From positions 496,001-560,000 of the forward strand of contig NZ_JAAORM010000005.1 in the NCBI RefSeq assembly GCF_017695965.1: 64,000 nucleotides of DNA, read 5' to 3'. Below, one piece after another: positions 56,859 to 64,000 of this stretch. The stretch comes from Prochlorococcus marinus CUG1416. Lineage in GTDB: Bacteria > Cyanobacteriota > Cyanobacteriia > PCC-6307 > Cyanobiaceae. The position numbers and the translations under genes were made by a program. Every line of letters begins with the position of its first letter. Within the stretch, counting starts at the first letter, position 1. The notes beneath the pieces are model-generated. The model was not told the origin of the DNA, ran no database searches, and saw only the letters and a program-made list of their open reading frames with translations.

Positions 56859-57797
56859 ATGAACTCAGTAATTTTCCAAGAAACAGCAAAATTAAAAAAA
56901 CCTGTTCCAGCTGAAAAAGTCATAGAACTATCAGAAAAGCTGCTGGAACCTTCAAGACATTCAAAAAAATATCCTCCCAGACTGCATAAAACTTGGGGAA
57001 CAATCGTCTTCATGGTGGCAATTCATATTCTTTCTCTTATAGCGATACAACCAAAATTTTGGAGTCTCCCTGCAGTAATATCATTATTATTTTTTTACTG
57101 GGTGACTGCTTGTTTAGGAGTCACTCTTGGATATCACAGATTGTTATCCCACAGATCCTTCATAGTTCCAAGATGGCTTGAAAGATTTTTTGCTACCTGC
57201 GGAGCAATAAGTTGCCAGCATGGGCCTATAGATTGGGTAGGTTTACATAGACATCACCACTCTTTTTCAGATACAGAAGTAGATCATCACAATAGTAAAA
57301 AAGGTTTTTGGTGGAGTCATATGGGTTGGATGTTCAAAGACGTTGAAGCACTCAAAGCTGTTCCAAAACTAAGTGCAGATTTAATTAAAGATCCATACTA
57401 TAGATTTCTCAATAAATATTTTTTAATTTTACAAATTCCTATCGGACTCTCTTTGTACGCAATAGGTCAAAAATTAGGAGTCGGGGGATGGGCTTTGGTT
57501 CTTTGGGGAATTCCATTAAGACTTGTGGTGGTTTATCACATAACTTGGCTTGTTAACTCTGCAACACATTGTTGGGGGAAAGCGCCTTTTGAAAGCGGTG
57601 ATTCATCCAAAAACAATGCCTGGGTTGCTGCATTAACATTTGGAGAGGGCTGGCACAATAATCATCATGCATTTCCTAACTCGGCAAAACAAGGATTATT
57701 TAGAGGTCAAATTGATCTAACTTGGGAACATATTAAGATTCTTGCAAAATTAGGTCTTGCAAAAAAAGTAAAGTTACCCTCTAGGTCTTATTATTAA
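56859..57797 (+). CDS. desC: Acyl-lipid delta-9 fatty acid desaturase
   Basis: 312 residues. Three histidine boxes HRLLSH (93-98), HRHHH (130-134) and HNNHH (266-270) coordinate the di-iron centre. Membrane segments at about 50-65, 70-90 and 185-230. Inserts the first double bond in membrane lipid acyl chains, important for cold and light tolerance. ATG at 56859. Seven bases before the first possible rplI codon, so probably co-transcribed with rplI. Confidence 0.93.
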   Translation: MNSVIFQETAKLKKPVPAEKVIELSEKLLEPSRHSKKYPPRLHKTWGTIVFMVAIHILSLIAIQPKFWSLPAVISLLFFYWVTACLGVTLGYHRLLSHRSFIVPRWLERFFATCGAISCQHGPIDWVGLHRHHHSFSDTEVDHHNSKKGFWWSHMGWMFKDVEALKAVPKLSADLIKDPYYRFLNKYFLILQIPIGLSLYAIGQKLGVGGWALVLWGIPLRLVVVYHITWLVNSATHCWGKAPFESGDSSKNNAWVAALTFGEGWHNNHHAFPNSAKQGLFRGQIDLTWEHIKILAKLGLAKKVKLPSRSYY

Positions 57798-57818
57798 ATA
57801 ATATTGTTAAATATTTTC

Positions 57819-58274
57819 ATGGCTAAAAGAGTACAAGTCGCATTAACTGAATCAATCGTCTCGCTCGGTAAAGAAGGTGACTTAGTTGAAGTAGCACCTG
57901 GATATGCAAGAAATTTTCTATTACCTTATGGCAAGGCGATGAATGTAACACCAGCTGTTCTTAAACAAATTGAAAGGAAAAAAGAAAAAGAAAAAATTGC
58001 TGCTGACAAATTAAAGCAAGAAGCTCTTGATTTCCAAACTGCATTAAAAACAATAGGAAGATTCACTATTAAAAAACAGGTTGGTGAAGATGGTGTACTA
58101 TTTGGAACTGTAACCAATGGGGATGTTGCTGAAGCAATACAAGAAGCAACCAAAAAAGAAATTGACAGAAGAAACATCACAGTTCCTGATATTCATAATT
58201 TGGGTTCATTTACAGCAAAACTAAAATTACATCAAGAAGTTAATGCAGAAATAAATATTGAAGTAACAAGTTAA
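57819..58274 (+). CDS. rplI: 50S ribosomal protein L9
   Basis: 151 residues from ATG at 57819 ([13 protein letters not shown]). N-domain [26 protein letters not shown], a long lysine-rich helix, and a C-domain [19 protein letters not shown]. An in-frame TTG 15 bases upstream is less likely because MAKRVQVAL is the usual L9 start. dnaB follows, as in many bacteria (rplI-dnaB). Confidence 0.97.
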   Translation: MAKRVQVALTESIVSLGKEGDLVEVAPGYARNFLLPYGKAMNVTPAVLKQIERKKEKEKIAADKLKQEALDFQTALKTIGRFTIKKQVGEDGVLFGTVTNGDVAEAIQEATKKEIDRRNITVPDIHNLGSFTAKLKLHQEVNAEINIEVTS

Positions 58275-58332
58275 TCAATTGGTTGCATTATTTTGAAAAG
58301 TAGCCAGAGTATATATCTAAGTAATTAAAGAT

Positions 58333-59715
58333 ATGGTTTCAGTACCTTTTCCAAATAATAACCAAAATAAAAACTTTAAAAAAGATTTTAATAGTGAAAA
58401 TGCTGGGTTAGTACCTCCTCAAAATATTCAAGCGGAAGAAGCGGTACTAGGTGGCATACTTCTTGACCCAGATGCCATCAGCAGAATTGCAGATTTAATA
58501 AAACCGGAAGCTTTTTATATAAATGCTCATCGAGAGATTTATAAAACATCATTAATGTTGCATACCCAGGGAAAACCAACTGATTTAACTTCAATGAGTG
58601 CATGGTTAGCAGATAATGGATCACTAGACAAAATTGGAGGTAACAACAAATTAGTGGAACTCGTGGAAAATGTATCCTCTACAGCGTCAATAGAACAAGT
58701 TGCTAATTTAATTAACGATAAATTCATGAGAAGGCAACTTATCAGATCTGGAAATGAGGTGGTTCAACTAGGTTATGATCAGACTCAAGATACTAATGAA
58801 ATTTTAGATAAAGCCGAGCAAAAAATATTTGAAATCAGTCAAGAAAAACCTTCAAAAGGCCTGACTCAAGCGGCTGAAATCCTTACAAGTACTTTCAATG
58901 AAATAGAGTCGAGATCGTTAGGAACTTCAGTAGCTGGAATTCCAGTAAATTTTTACGACCTTGATGCTATGACTCAAGGCTTTCAAAGAAGTGATTTAAT
59001 AATCGTGGCGGGAAGACCTTCAATGGGGAAAACCTCAATGGTGCTTAACCTTGCGAAGAATGTTGCTCAATCTCAAGATTTACCTGTGTGTGTATTTAGC
59101 CTTGAAATGAGTAAAGAACAATTGACATATAGATTACTTTCTATGGAAGTAGGAATCGAAAGTGGCAGGCTAAGAACAGGTAGATTGCAACAAGATGAAT
59201 GGCCGCTACTTGGAGAAGGTATAAATTCATTAGGTCAACTACCAATATTTATAGATGACAAACCTAACCTAAGTGTTTTAGAGATGAGATCTCTATGTAG
59301 AAGATTAATAGCTGAACAAAAAAAAGAACTTGGATTAATTGTAATTGATTACCTCCAATTAATGGAAGGAACAACTCCTGACAATAGAGTGCAAGAATTG
59401 TCACGGATAACAAGAGGCCTTAAAAGTATGGCTAGAGAATTAAAAGTTCCAGTTGTTGCCTTGTCTCAACTTAGTAGAGGAGTAGAGTCTAGAACAAACA
59501 AAAGACCAATGTTAAGCGATCTAAGAGAATCAGGTTCTATTGAACAAGACGCAGATTTAGTATTAATGATTTATAGAGATGAATACTATAATCCAGAGAC
59601 TGAAGATAGAGGTATAACAGAGATCATTGTCACTAAACATAGAAATGGACCCGTAGGAACTGTTAAATTATTATTTGAACCTCAATTTACGAGATTTAGG
59701 AATTTAGCTAATTAA
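58333..59715 (+). CDS. dnaB: Replicative DNA helicase DnaB
   Basis: 460 residues. N-terminal hexamer domain (PPQNIQAEEAVLGGILLDP), RecA-type core with Walker A GRPSMGKT at 227-234, ISLEMS-type VFSLEMSKEQL, VIDYLQLMEG, LSQLSRGVESRTNKRPMLSDLRESGSIEQDADLVLMIYRDEYY (quoted in parts: LSQLSRGVE, DLRESGSIEQDAD). No intein. 58 bases after rplI. Confidence 0.97.
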   Translation: MVSVPFPNNNQNKNFKKDFNSENAGLVPPQNIQAEEAVLGGILLDPDAISRIADLIKPEAFYINAHREIYKTSLMLHTQGKPTDLTSMSAWLADNGSLDKIGGNNKLVELVENVSSTASIEQVANLINDKFMRRQLIRSGNEVVQLGYDQTQDTNEILDKAEQKIFEISQEKPSKGLTQAAEILTSTFNEIESRSLGTSVAGIPVNFYDLDAMTQGFQRSDLIIVAGRPSMGKTSMVLNLAKNVAQSQDLPVCVFSLEMSKEQLTYRLLSMEVGIESGRLRTGRLQQDEWPLLGEGINSLGQLPIFIDDKPNLSVLEMRSLCRRLIAEQKKELGLIVIDYLQLMEGTTPDNRVQELSRITRGLKSMARELKVPVVALSQLSRGVESRTNKRPMLSDLRESGSIEQDADLVLMIYRDEYYNPETEDRGITEIIVTKHRNGPVGTVKLLFEPQFTRFRNLAN

Positions 59716-59727
59716 ATCAAGCCTAAA

Positions 59728-61695
59728 ATGCAAGATCATCAATCACTAAATGAATCTTTTGACATAATCGTTATTGGAGGAGGACATGCAGGATGCGAAG
59801 CAGCTATAACAACAGCAAAATTAGGATTTTCAACAGCCTTATTTACAATCAATCTAGATAGGATTGCTTGGCAACCTTGCAACCCTGCAGTTGGCGGGCC
59901 AGCGAAAAGTCAATTAGTGCATGAAGTTGATGCATTAGGAGGAATTATTGGAAAATTAGCTGATGAAACAGCAATCCAAAAGAGGATATTAAATGCAAGT
60001 AGAGGCCCAGCGGTATGGGCATTAAGAGCTCAAACGGATAAAAGAGAATATTCAAAAAAAATGATCGACATACTACAAAATACAGATAATTTATCTTTGA
60101 AAGAAGCAATGATTACTGAACTTGATATTGCAAAAACTGAGGCAATTGGATTGAACTCAAAAAAAATCATACAAAAACGAATAAAGGGTGTAAAAACTTT
60201 CTTTGGTAGTTACTATTCAGCGAGATCAATTATCATTACAGCTGGTACTTTTTTAGAAGGAAGAATATGGATAGGAAATAAATCAATGTCGGCTGGTAGA
60301 TCTGGTGAACAAGCTGCACAAGGCCTTACTCAAAACTTGCACGAAATTGGAATAAAAACAGAACGGTTAAAAACAGGCACCCCAGCCAGAGTTGATAAAA
60401 AAAGTATCTTTTTTGATGAATTAGATATTCAACCAAGTACAGCAGGTGATAAATATTTTTCGTTTGACCCAGATATCAAAAATAGTATGCCCCAGGTTAG
60501 TTGTCACATAACAAGAACAACTTCTAAAACACATCAACTAATTCGTGATAATTTACATTTAACTCCCATTTACGGTGGTTTTATTGATAGTAAGGGGCCA
60601 AGATATTGTCCATCTATTGAAGATAAAATCGTTAAATTTGCGGATAAAGAATCACATCAAATTTTCCTAGAACCAGAAGGAATTAATACTCCTGAAATAT
60701 ATGTTCAAGGCTTTTCTACAGGATTACCCGAAAATATTCAATTAGAACTTTTAAGAACCTTACCTGGATTAAGTAAATGTAAAATGTTGCGACCAGCTTA
60801 TGCTGTCGAGTATGAATATATACCTGCAACACAGCTCCAAACTTCACTAGAAACAAAAGAAATTGAATATTTATTTAGCGCTGGGCAAATTAATGGAACC
60901 ACTGGTTATGAAGAAGCCGCTGCACAAGGATTAGTTGCAGGAATCAATGCGACAAGAAAACTAAACAAAAGAGATCCAATAATCTTTACTAGGGAAAGCA
61001 GCTATATAGGAACAATGATTAATGATTTAATTACTAAAGATCTCAAAGAACCATACAGAGTTCTTACTAGTAGGAGCGAATATAGGTTAACTCTAAGAGG
61101 AGATAATGCAGATAGAAGATTAACCCCATTAGGTTATCAAATAGGGCTAATTGATGAGAAAAGATGGTCGGCTTATCAAGAAAAAATGAAGTCCCTTGAA
61201 GAAGAGAAATTAAGATTAACAAACACCCGTTTAAAAAATACCGATGAAATAGCGAAAAAAATAGAATTAGATACAGGATCAAAAATCAAAGGCTCAGCAA
61301 CTTTGAAAGAACTCTTAAAAAGACCAAACTTTCATTATTCAGATCTAATTAAATATGATTTAACTGAACAAGATCTGGCTTCTTCAATAAAGGAAGGTGT
61401 TGAAATAGATATTAAATACGAGGGTTATCTTAAAAGACAAAAAAACAACATTGAACAAATAAATCGTCAAAGCTCTAAATCTCTGCCTCAAGAAATAAAT
61501 TATGAAAAGATAGATACATTATCTTTAGAAGCTAGAGAAAATTTGAATAAGATAAAGCCAAGAAATTTTGGTGATGCTTCAAAAATTCCTGGAGTTAGCA
61601 AAGCTGATTTAACTGCATTACTTGTTTGGCTAAAGATAAAAGAGATAAAAAAAGAAAAGGCAAATATTTTTGCTGAAAAAAAGTTATCATCGTAA
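59728..61695 (+). CDS. mnmG: tRNA uridine-5-carboxymethylaminomethyl modification enzyme MnmG
   Basis: 655 residues. FAD-binding [10 protein letters not shown] at 17-26, [34 protein letters not shown], and the C-terminal [14 protein letters not shown]-like [14 protein letters not shown]. With MnmE makes cmnm5U at wobble U34. Twelve bases after dnaB, so the run rplI-dnaB-mnmG seems one unit. Length matches the family. Confidence 0.97.
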   Translation: MQDHQSLNESFDIIVIGGGHAGCEAAITTAKLGFSTALFTINLDRIAWQPCNPAVGGPAKSQLVHEVDALGGIIGKLADETAIQKRILNASRGPAVWALRAQTDKREYSKKMIDILQNTDNLSLKEAMITELDIAKTEAIGLNSKKIIQKRIKGVKTFFGSYYSARSIIITAGTFLEGRIWIGNKSMSAGRSGEQAAQGLTQNLHEIGIKTERLKTGTPARVDKKSIFFDELDIQPSTAGDKYFSFDPDIKNSMPQVSCHITRTTSKTHQLIRDNLHLTPIYGGFIDSKGPRYCPSIEDKIVKFADKESHQIFLEPEGINTPEIYVQGFSTGLPENIQLELLRTLPGLSKCKMLRPAYAVEYEYIPATQLQTSLETKEIEYLFSAGQINGTTGYEEAAAQGLVAGINATRKLNKRDPIIFTRESSYIGTMINDLITKDLKEPYRVLTSRSEYRLTLRGDNADRRLTPLGYQIGLIDEKRWSAYQEKMKSLEEEKLRLTNTRLKNTDEIAKKIELDTGSKIKGSATLKELLKRPNFHYSDLIKYDLTEQDLASSIKEGVEIDIKYEGYLKRQKNNIEQINRQSSKSLPQEINYEKIDTLSLEARENLNKIKPRNFGDASKIPGVSKADLTALLVWLKIKEIKKEKANIFAEKKLSS

Positions 61696-61776
61696 AAGCA
61701 ATCTTTCATCGCACTGAATAATAAACTTTTTAAATCCCCAAAAATATTATGGGAAGAAAAAGCATCTACTTTTTTA

Positions 61777-62319
61777 GTGAAAAATTCACTTCCAAAGATA
61801 TCTGGTCCATGGAAATTAATGCTGCTTGGGGATGGAAGTCCAACTAGACACCTACAACTTTTAACTAATCAAGAAACAAAAATTAAATTAATTTCAATGC
61901 AATTAGATCCTCTCTGCAGTCAAGAGGGTCCTAAAGAATTGAATCAACTAAATGGCCCTTTAATTAGAAGACAAGTATGGATTAAAAACAATAATAAAAA
62001 CTTAGCATGGGCTGAAAGTTGGTGGAATGCAGAACAAGTGAGTGAAAATTTAAAAGCCAAAGAAGAACCAATTTGGAAAAATTTGACGCAAGACAGATCA
62101 GAATTGTTTAGAGAAGTTGATCGAATTTCACTTGTGAATTCAAAATGGTTAGAAGATCAATTTTGTTTTAAAGGTCCATTCTGGTCAAGAAATTATAGGT
62201 TTTTTCGTGACAAAAAGCCCTTAACAATTATTAGGGAAGTTTTTAATCCACATTTAGAAAGTTTACTAGGTTCCTCTGGAATCAAAGAATTTACAAATCT
62301 ATACTCTTCTTCTTCTTGA
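61777..62319 (+). CDS. Chorismate lyase (DUF98 type)
   Basis: 180 residues from GTG at 61777. GDGSPTRHLQLLTNQ, GPLIRRQVWI, NLAWAESWWN, and IWKNLTQDRSELFREVDRI are the family pattern of the plastoquinone-pathway chorismate lyase that makes 4-hydroxybenzoate. In-frame conserved-looking codons continue upstream (LFKSPKILWEEKASTF), but no standard start codon was found there, so the true N-terminus may be longer or use a rare start. The 3' end overlaps the next convergent gene by 21 bases. Confidence 0.82.
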   Translation: MKNSLPKISGPWKLMLLGDGSPTRHLQLLTNQETKIKLISMQLDPLCSQEGPKELNQLNGPLIRRQVWIKNNNKNLAWAESWWNAEQVSENLKAKEEPIWKNLTQDRSELFREVDRISLVNSKWLEDQFCFKGPFWSRNYRFFRDKKPLTIIREVFNPHLESLLGSSGIKEFTNLYSSSS

Positions 62320-62865
62320 TCTAGGAAGATTTCTTAATTTTGATTGACCTTGTTGGTTTAATTGGTCTCTTGATACATTATTCTCTTTTTCTGAAGCTCT
62401 TTGCCATCTTTCAACTTTGAAATCCATTTCATCTGGCCAATCTTCGTCTTTACTTTCTTTCCTATAAGGTAATTTTTTTTGCTCAGTTGTCTGTAAATTC
62501 TTTGGTTGCCTTAAAGATATTGCTTCTAAAGGTCTTTTTGAATATGGTTTAGCAGATTCATAAGAATTTAATTCTCTAGCAAATGTCTTAATATCGCTTT
62601 TATCATCGTATAAATTGTCATCATCATACCAATCGTCATTATCTTCATCAAAAAATAAATCCACTTTTTCAGATACCCATCTTCCTACTTTTTTCACACT
62701 TTTACTTGTTATTCCTTGAAAATCTGAGTTCCTTCTTTTACCTGGCCTAGCCCCAGATACTCCATCAACGAATTGTCTTCCAGTTTCAAAAATTTTATCA
62801 ACTTGTTTATCAACAATATTTCTATCAAAACTATTTCTAAGATTTCTAATTCTCCTTGAATCCAT
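62299..62865 (-). CDS. Uncharacterised charged protein with arginine-rich C-terminus
   Basis: 188 residues. No known domain. A helical N-terminus (RRIRNLRNSFDRNIVDKQVDKIFE), an acidic stretch (FFDEDNDDWYDDDN, about 91-104), then a basic tail ending RNLPRSRRRRV. Cytoplasmic, likely largely disordered. It overlaps the chorismate lyase 3' end by 21 bases. Conserved in picocyanobacteria in my recollection, but role unknown; the tail invites comparison with RNase J. Confidence 0.65.
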   Translation of the reverse strand: MDSRRIRNLRNSFDRNIVDKQVDKIFETGRQFVDGVSGARPGKRRNSDFQGITSKSVKKVGRWVSEKVDLFFDEDNDDWYDDDNLYDDKSDIKTFARELNSYESAKPYSKRPLEAISLRQPKNLQTTEQKKLPYRKESKDEDWPDEMDFKVERWQRASEKENNVSRDQLNQQGQSKLRNLPRSRRRRV

Positions 62866-62949
62866 AAATTATTATGCTTTTTCAAATATAAATTACATTA
62901 AAAAAATAAATAATTCCCAATATAGAAACAAAAACACATCTAAATATTG

Positions 62950-63477
62950 TTAATCAAACAAAATTAAACAGTTTTTATTCCATGATCCATTAAAGAAATT
63001 TACACAACATTTTTTACAGGCAATATTCTTGATTCTTTTCCTATAAAAGAATTTCTCGCCACAATTTTGACATTTTCCTATATATTTTAATTCTCTCCTT
63101 TCAATAGGAAATGAGTGCCTTACAGAAATTTGAAAATTCATCTCTTTCGCATTTATTTCATTCATCTTTTCTAAGAAATTAGGACCATGGATCTCATTTT
63201 TTTGTAATATCCTATCTACCCATGCATGAATCATTTCATGACATAAAGTACTGTTTATTTCACTAATAGATAATTTACTTAAAATAGGTTTCGATAAGAT
63301 AATTTCAGAATCTACAAGACCATTTATTCGTTTTCTTTTATAAAAACCAGCAGTAGTTTTTAATCTATTGTCACTCCATCTAACTTTTACTAAAGGCTGA
63401 TTATTAACCGCTAAAGAATTTTCAAAATATTGGCTATTAAATCTATGAAATAAAGGTAAAAGAGGAATTACAGGCAT
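62950..63477 (-). CDS. SprT-like zinc metalloprotease
   Basis: 175 residues. HEMIH at 80-84 with E81 as base and H97 (in IHGPNF) as the probable third zinc ligand. A C-terminal zinc ribbon has C136, C139, C154 and C157. SprT/Spartan-fold proteins in eukaryotes digest DNA-protein crosslinks; the bacterial SprT role is less clear. It could also be a related small zincin. No signal peptide. Divergent from the last gene. Confidence 0.85.
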   Translation of the reverse strand: MPVIPLLPLFHRFNSQYFENSLAVNNQPLVKVRWSDNRLKTTAGFYKRKRINGLVDSEIILSKPILSKLSISEINSTLCHEMIHAWVDRILQKNEIHGPNFLEKMNEINAKEMNFQISVRHSFPIERRELKYIGKCQNCGEKFFYRKRIKNIACKKCCVNFFNGSWNKNCLILFD

Positions 63478-63562
63478 TATGGATTAAAATTAGTATTATT
63501 TTGACAAAAAAAGTCATCAAAAACGATTTATTTTCTTAAAGTAATAAAAAACCACAATCAAC

Positions 63563-63982
63563 ATGGATGCAACACTAGTTAAAGATATCGGAATTAAAGC
63601 ATTATTAGTTGGCGGAGCAGTACTAGTTTCTTTTTGGACTTTTAATGCAATCAAATTAGTTATAAGCGCAAGAGGAATTAATCCATTAGTAAGAAAGTTT
63701 TTTGATCAAATAGCTGCTGGCAGAATTGATGCAGCTTATGGTTTGACTACAAAAACTTATAAAACTCATGTTAAGCGCCAAGACTTTCTAAAATTCTTAG
63801 CTAGTTTAAACCTCAATAAATACAGAAATTTAAAATCAGGAAGACCTAGAGTTCAAGAAGACCAAATCATAATAACGTTAAACTTAAAATCAGAAGATAA
63901 AAAAGATGAGCTCCCATTAGATTTTACTTTCGCAAAAACTGACAATGATTGGAAAATAGACAGAATAGCTAAAGTTAATTAA
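63563..63982 (+). CDS. Membrane-anchored NTF2-like conserved protein
   Basis: 139 residues. One membrane segment (LLVGGAVLVSFWTFNAIKLVI, near 14-34), then FFDQIAAGRIDAAYGLTTKTYKTHV, DFLKFLASLNLNKYRNL, and strands ending DFTFAKTDNDWKIDRIAKV, the pattern of a DUF4864- or NTF2-like extracytoplasmic domain. Function unknown. Starts with ATG at 63563; complete in the window. Confidence 0.75.
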   Translation: MDATLVKDIGIKALLVGGAVLVSFWTFNAIKLVISARGINPLVRKFFDQIAAGRIDAAYGLTTKTYKTHVKRQDFLKFLASLNLNKYRNLKSGRPRVQEDQIIITLNLKSEDKKDELPLDFTFAKTDNDWKIDRIAKVN

Positions 63983-64000
63983 TAATTTCTTGTGAGGCAA

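Noticed and set aside
1-64000. CRISPR arrays, insertion sequences, prophage genes or toxin-antitoxin pairs
   Set aside because: No regularly spaced repeats, transposase motifs or phage structural genes were found on reading both strands; all genes are ordinary chromosomal genes.

Overview
The window is an ordinary, very compact stretch of a cyanobacterial chromosome, almost certainly a high-light-type Prochlorococcus. The inference rests on strong A+T richness, single-copy streamlined genes with few or no intergenic bases, and a marker set typical of the group: RpaB, PsbZ, the sulfolipid genes sqdB-sqdX, a Ycf23/DUF561 protein, a DUF98-type chorismate lyase, SecA with the long cyanobacterial insertion, and an aspartokinase with four ACT domains. 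No mobile elements, prophage genes, CRISPR arrays or rRNA were seen. There is one tRNA, and no gene-free stretch exceeds 300 bases.

Layout: 1-4813 (minus) carries mreB-mreC-mreD, rpaB and the 5' part of lysS, i.e. cell shape, light/stress response and translation. 4946-10829 holds ssb, a DedA membrane protein, ahcY, tsaE, a PfkB sugar kinase, an alpha/beta hydrolase and a group 2 sigma factor, with several convergent pairs whose 3' ends overlap. 10930-15373 (minus) holds mgtE, two crcB fluoride-channel halves, a small exported protein and gyrB. 15525-18858 (plus) holds miaA, infC, an unusual GntR-type regulator and cysE. 18866-23679 holds secA, a GNAT enzyme, an NTF2-like protein, tRNA-Gly, ribH and psbZ. 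23823-34027 holds mutS, cobH, holA, lysC, uvrB, ycf23 and tilS. 34024-38023 (minus) is asd-dapA-rnj. 38147-43585 (plus) is tig-clpP-clpX-dnaX, a protein-folding/proteolysis block followed by the clamp loader. 43587-46454 (minus) has a processive glycosyltransferase and a SpoIID/LytB protein. 46547-51035 (plus) holds rpmI-rplT, a TPR protein, thiG and sqdB-sqdX. 51048-56783 (minus) has gcvP, gcvH, an Alr-type PLP enzyme and an HTH-like protein. 56859-62319 (plus) holds desC, rplI, dnaB, mnmG and chorismate lyase. The end holds an unknown arginine-tailed protein, a SprT-like metalloprotease and a membrane-anchored NTF2-like protein.

Functional themes: DNA replication and repair (ssb, gyrB, holA, dnaX, dnaB, mutS, uvrB), aspartate-family amino acid synthesis (lysC, asd, dapA), protein quality control (tig, clpP, clpX), RNA metabolism (rnj, miaA, tilS, mnmG), and low-phosphorus membrane lipids (sqdB, sqdX).

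The window shows no obvious novel multi-gene system. The most interesting unexplained signals are operator-like palindromes in divergent promoter regions. Two of them, before the sigma factor and between ycf23 and tilS, resemble each other. Others worth a look are a slippery A7 run in dnaX that would give a gamma-like 428-residue product, a tandem-repeat Lys/Thr tail on trigger factor, arginine-rich C-termini on RNase J and on an unknown protein, and a GntR-type regulator with an unrecognised effector domain next to cysE. All were read by eye; no database or structure search was run.
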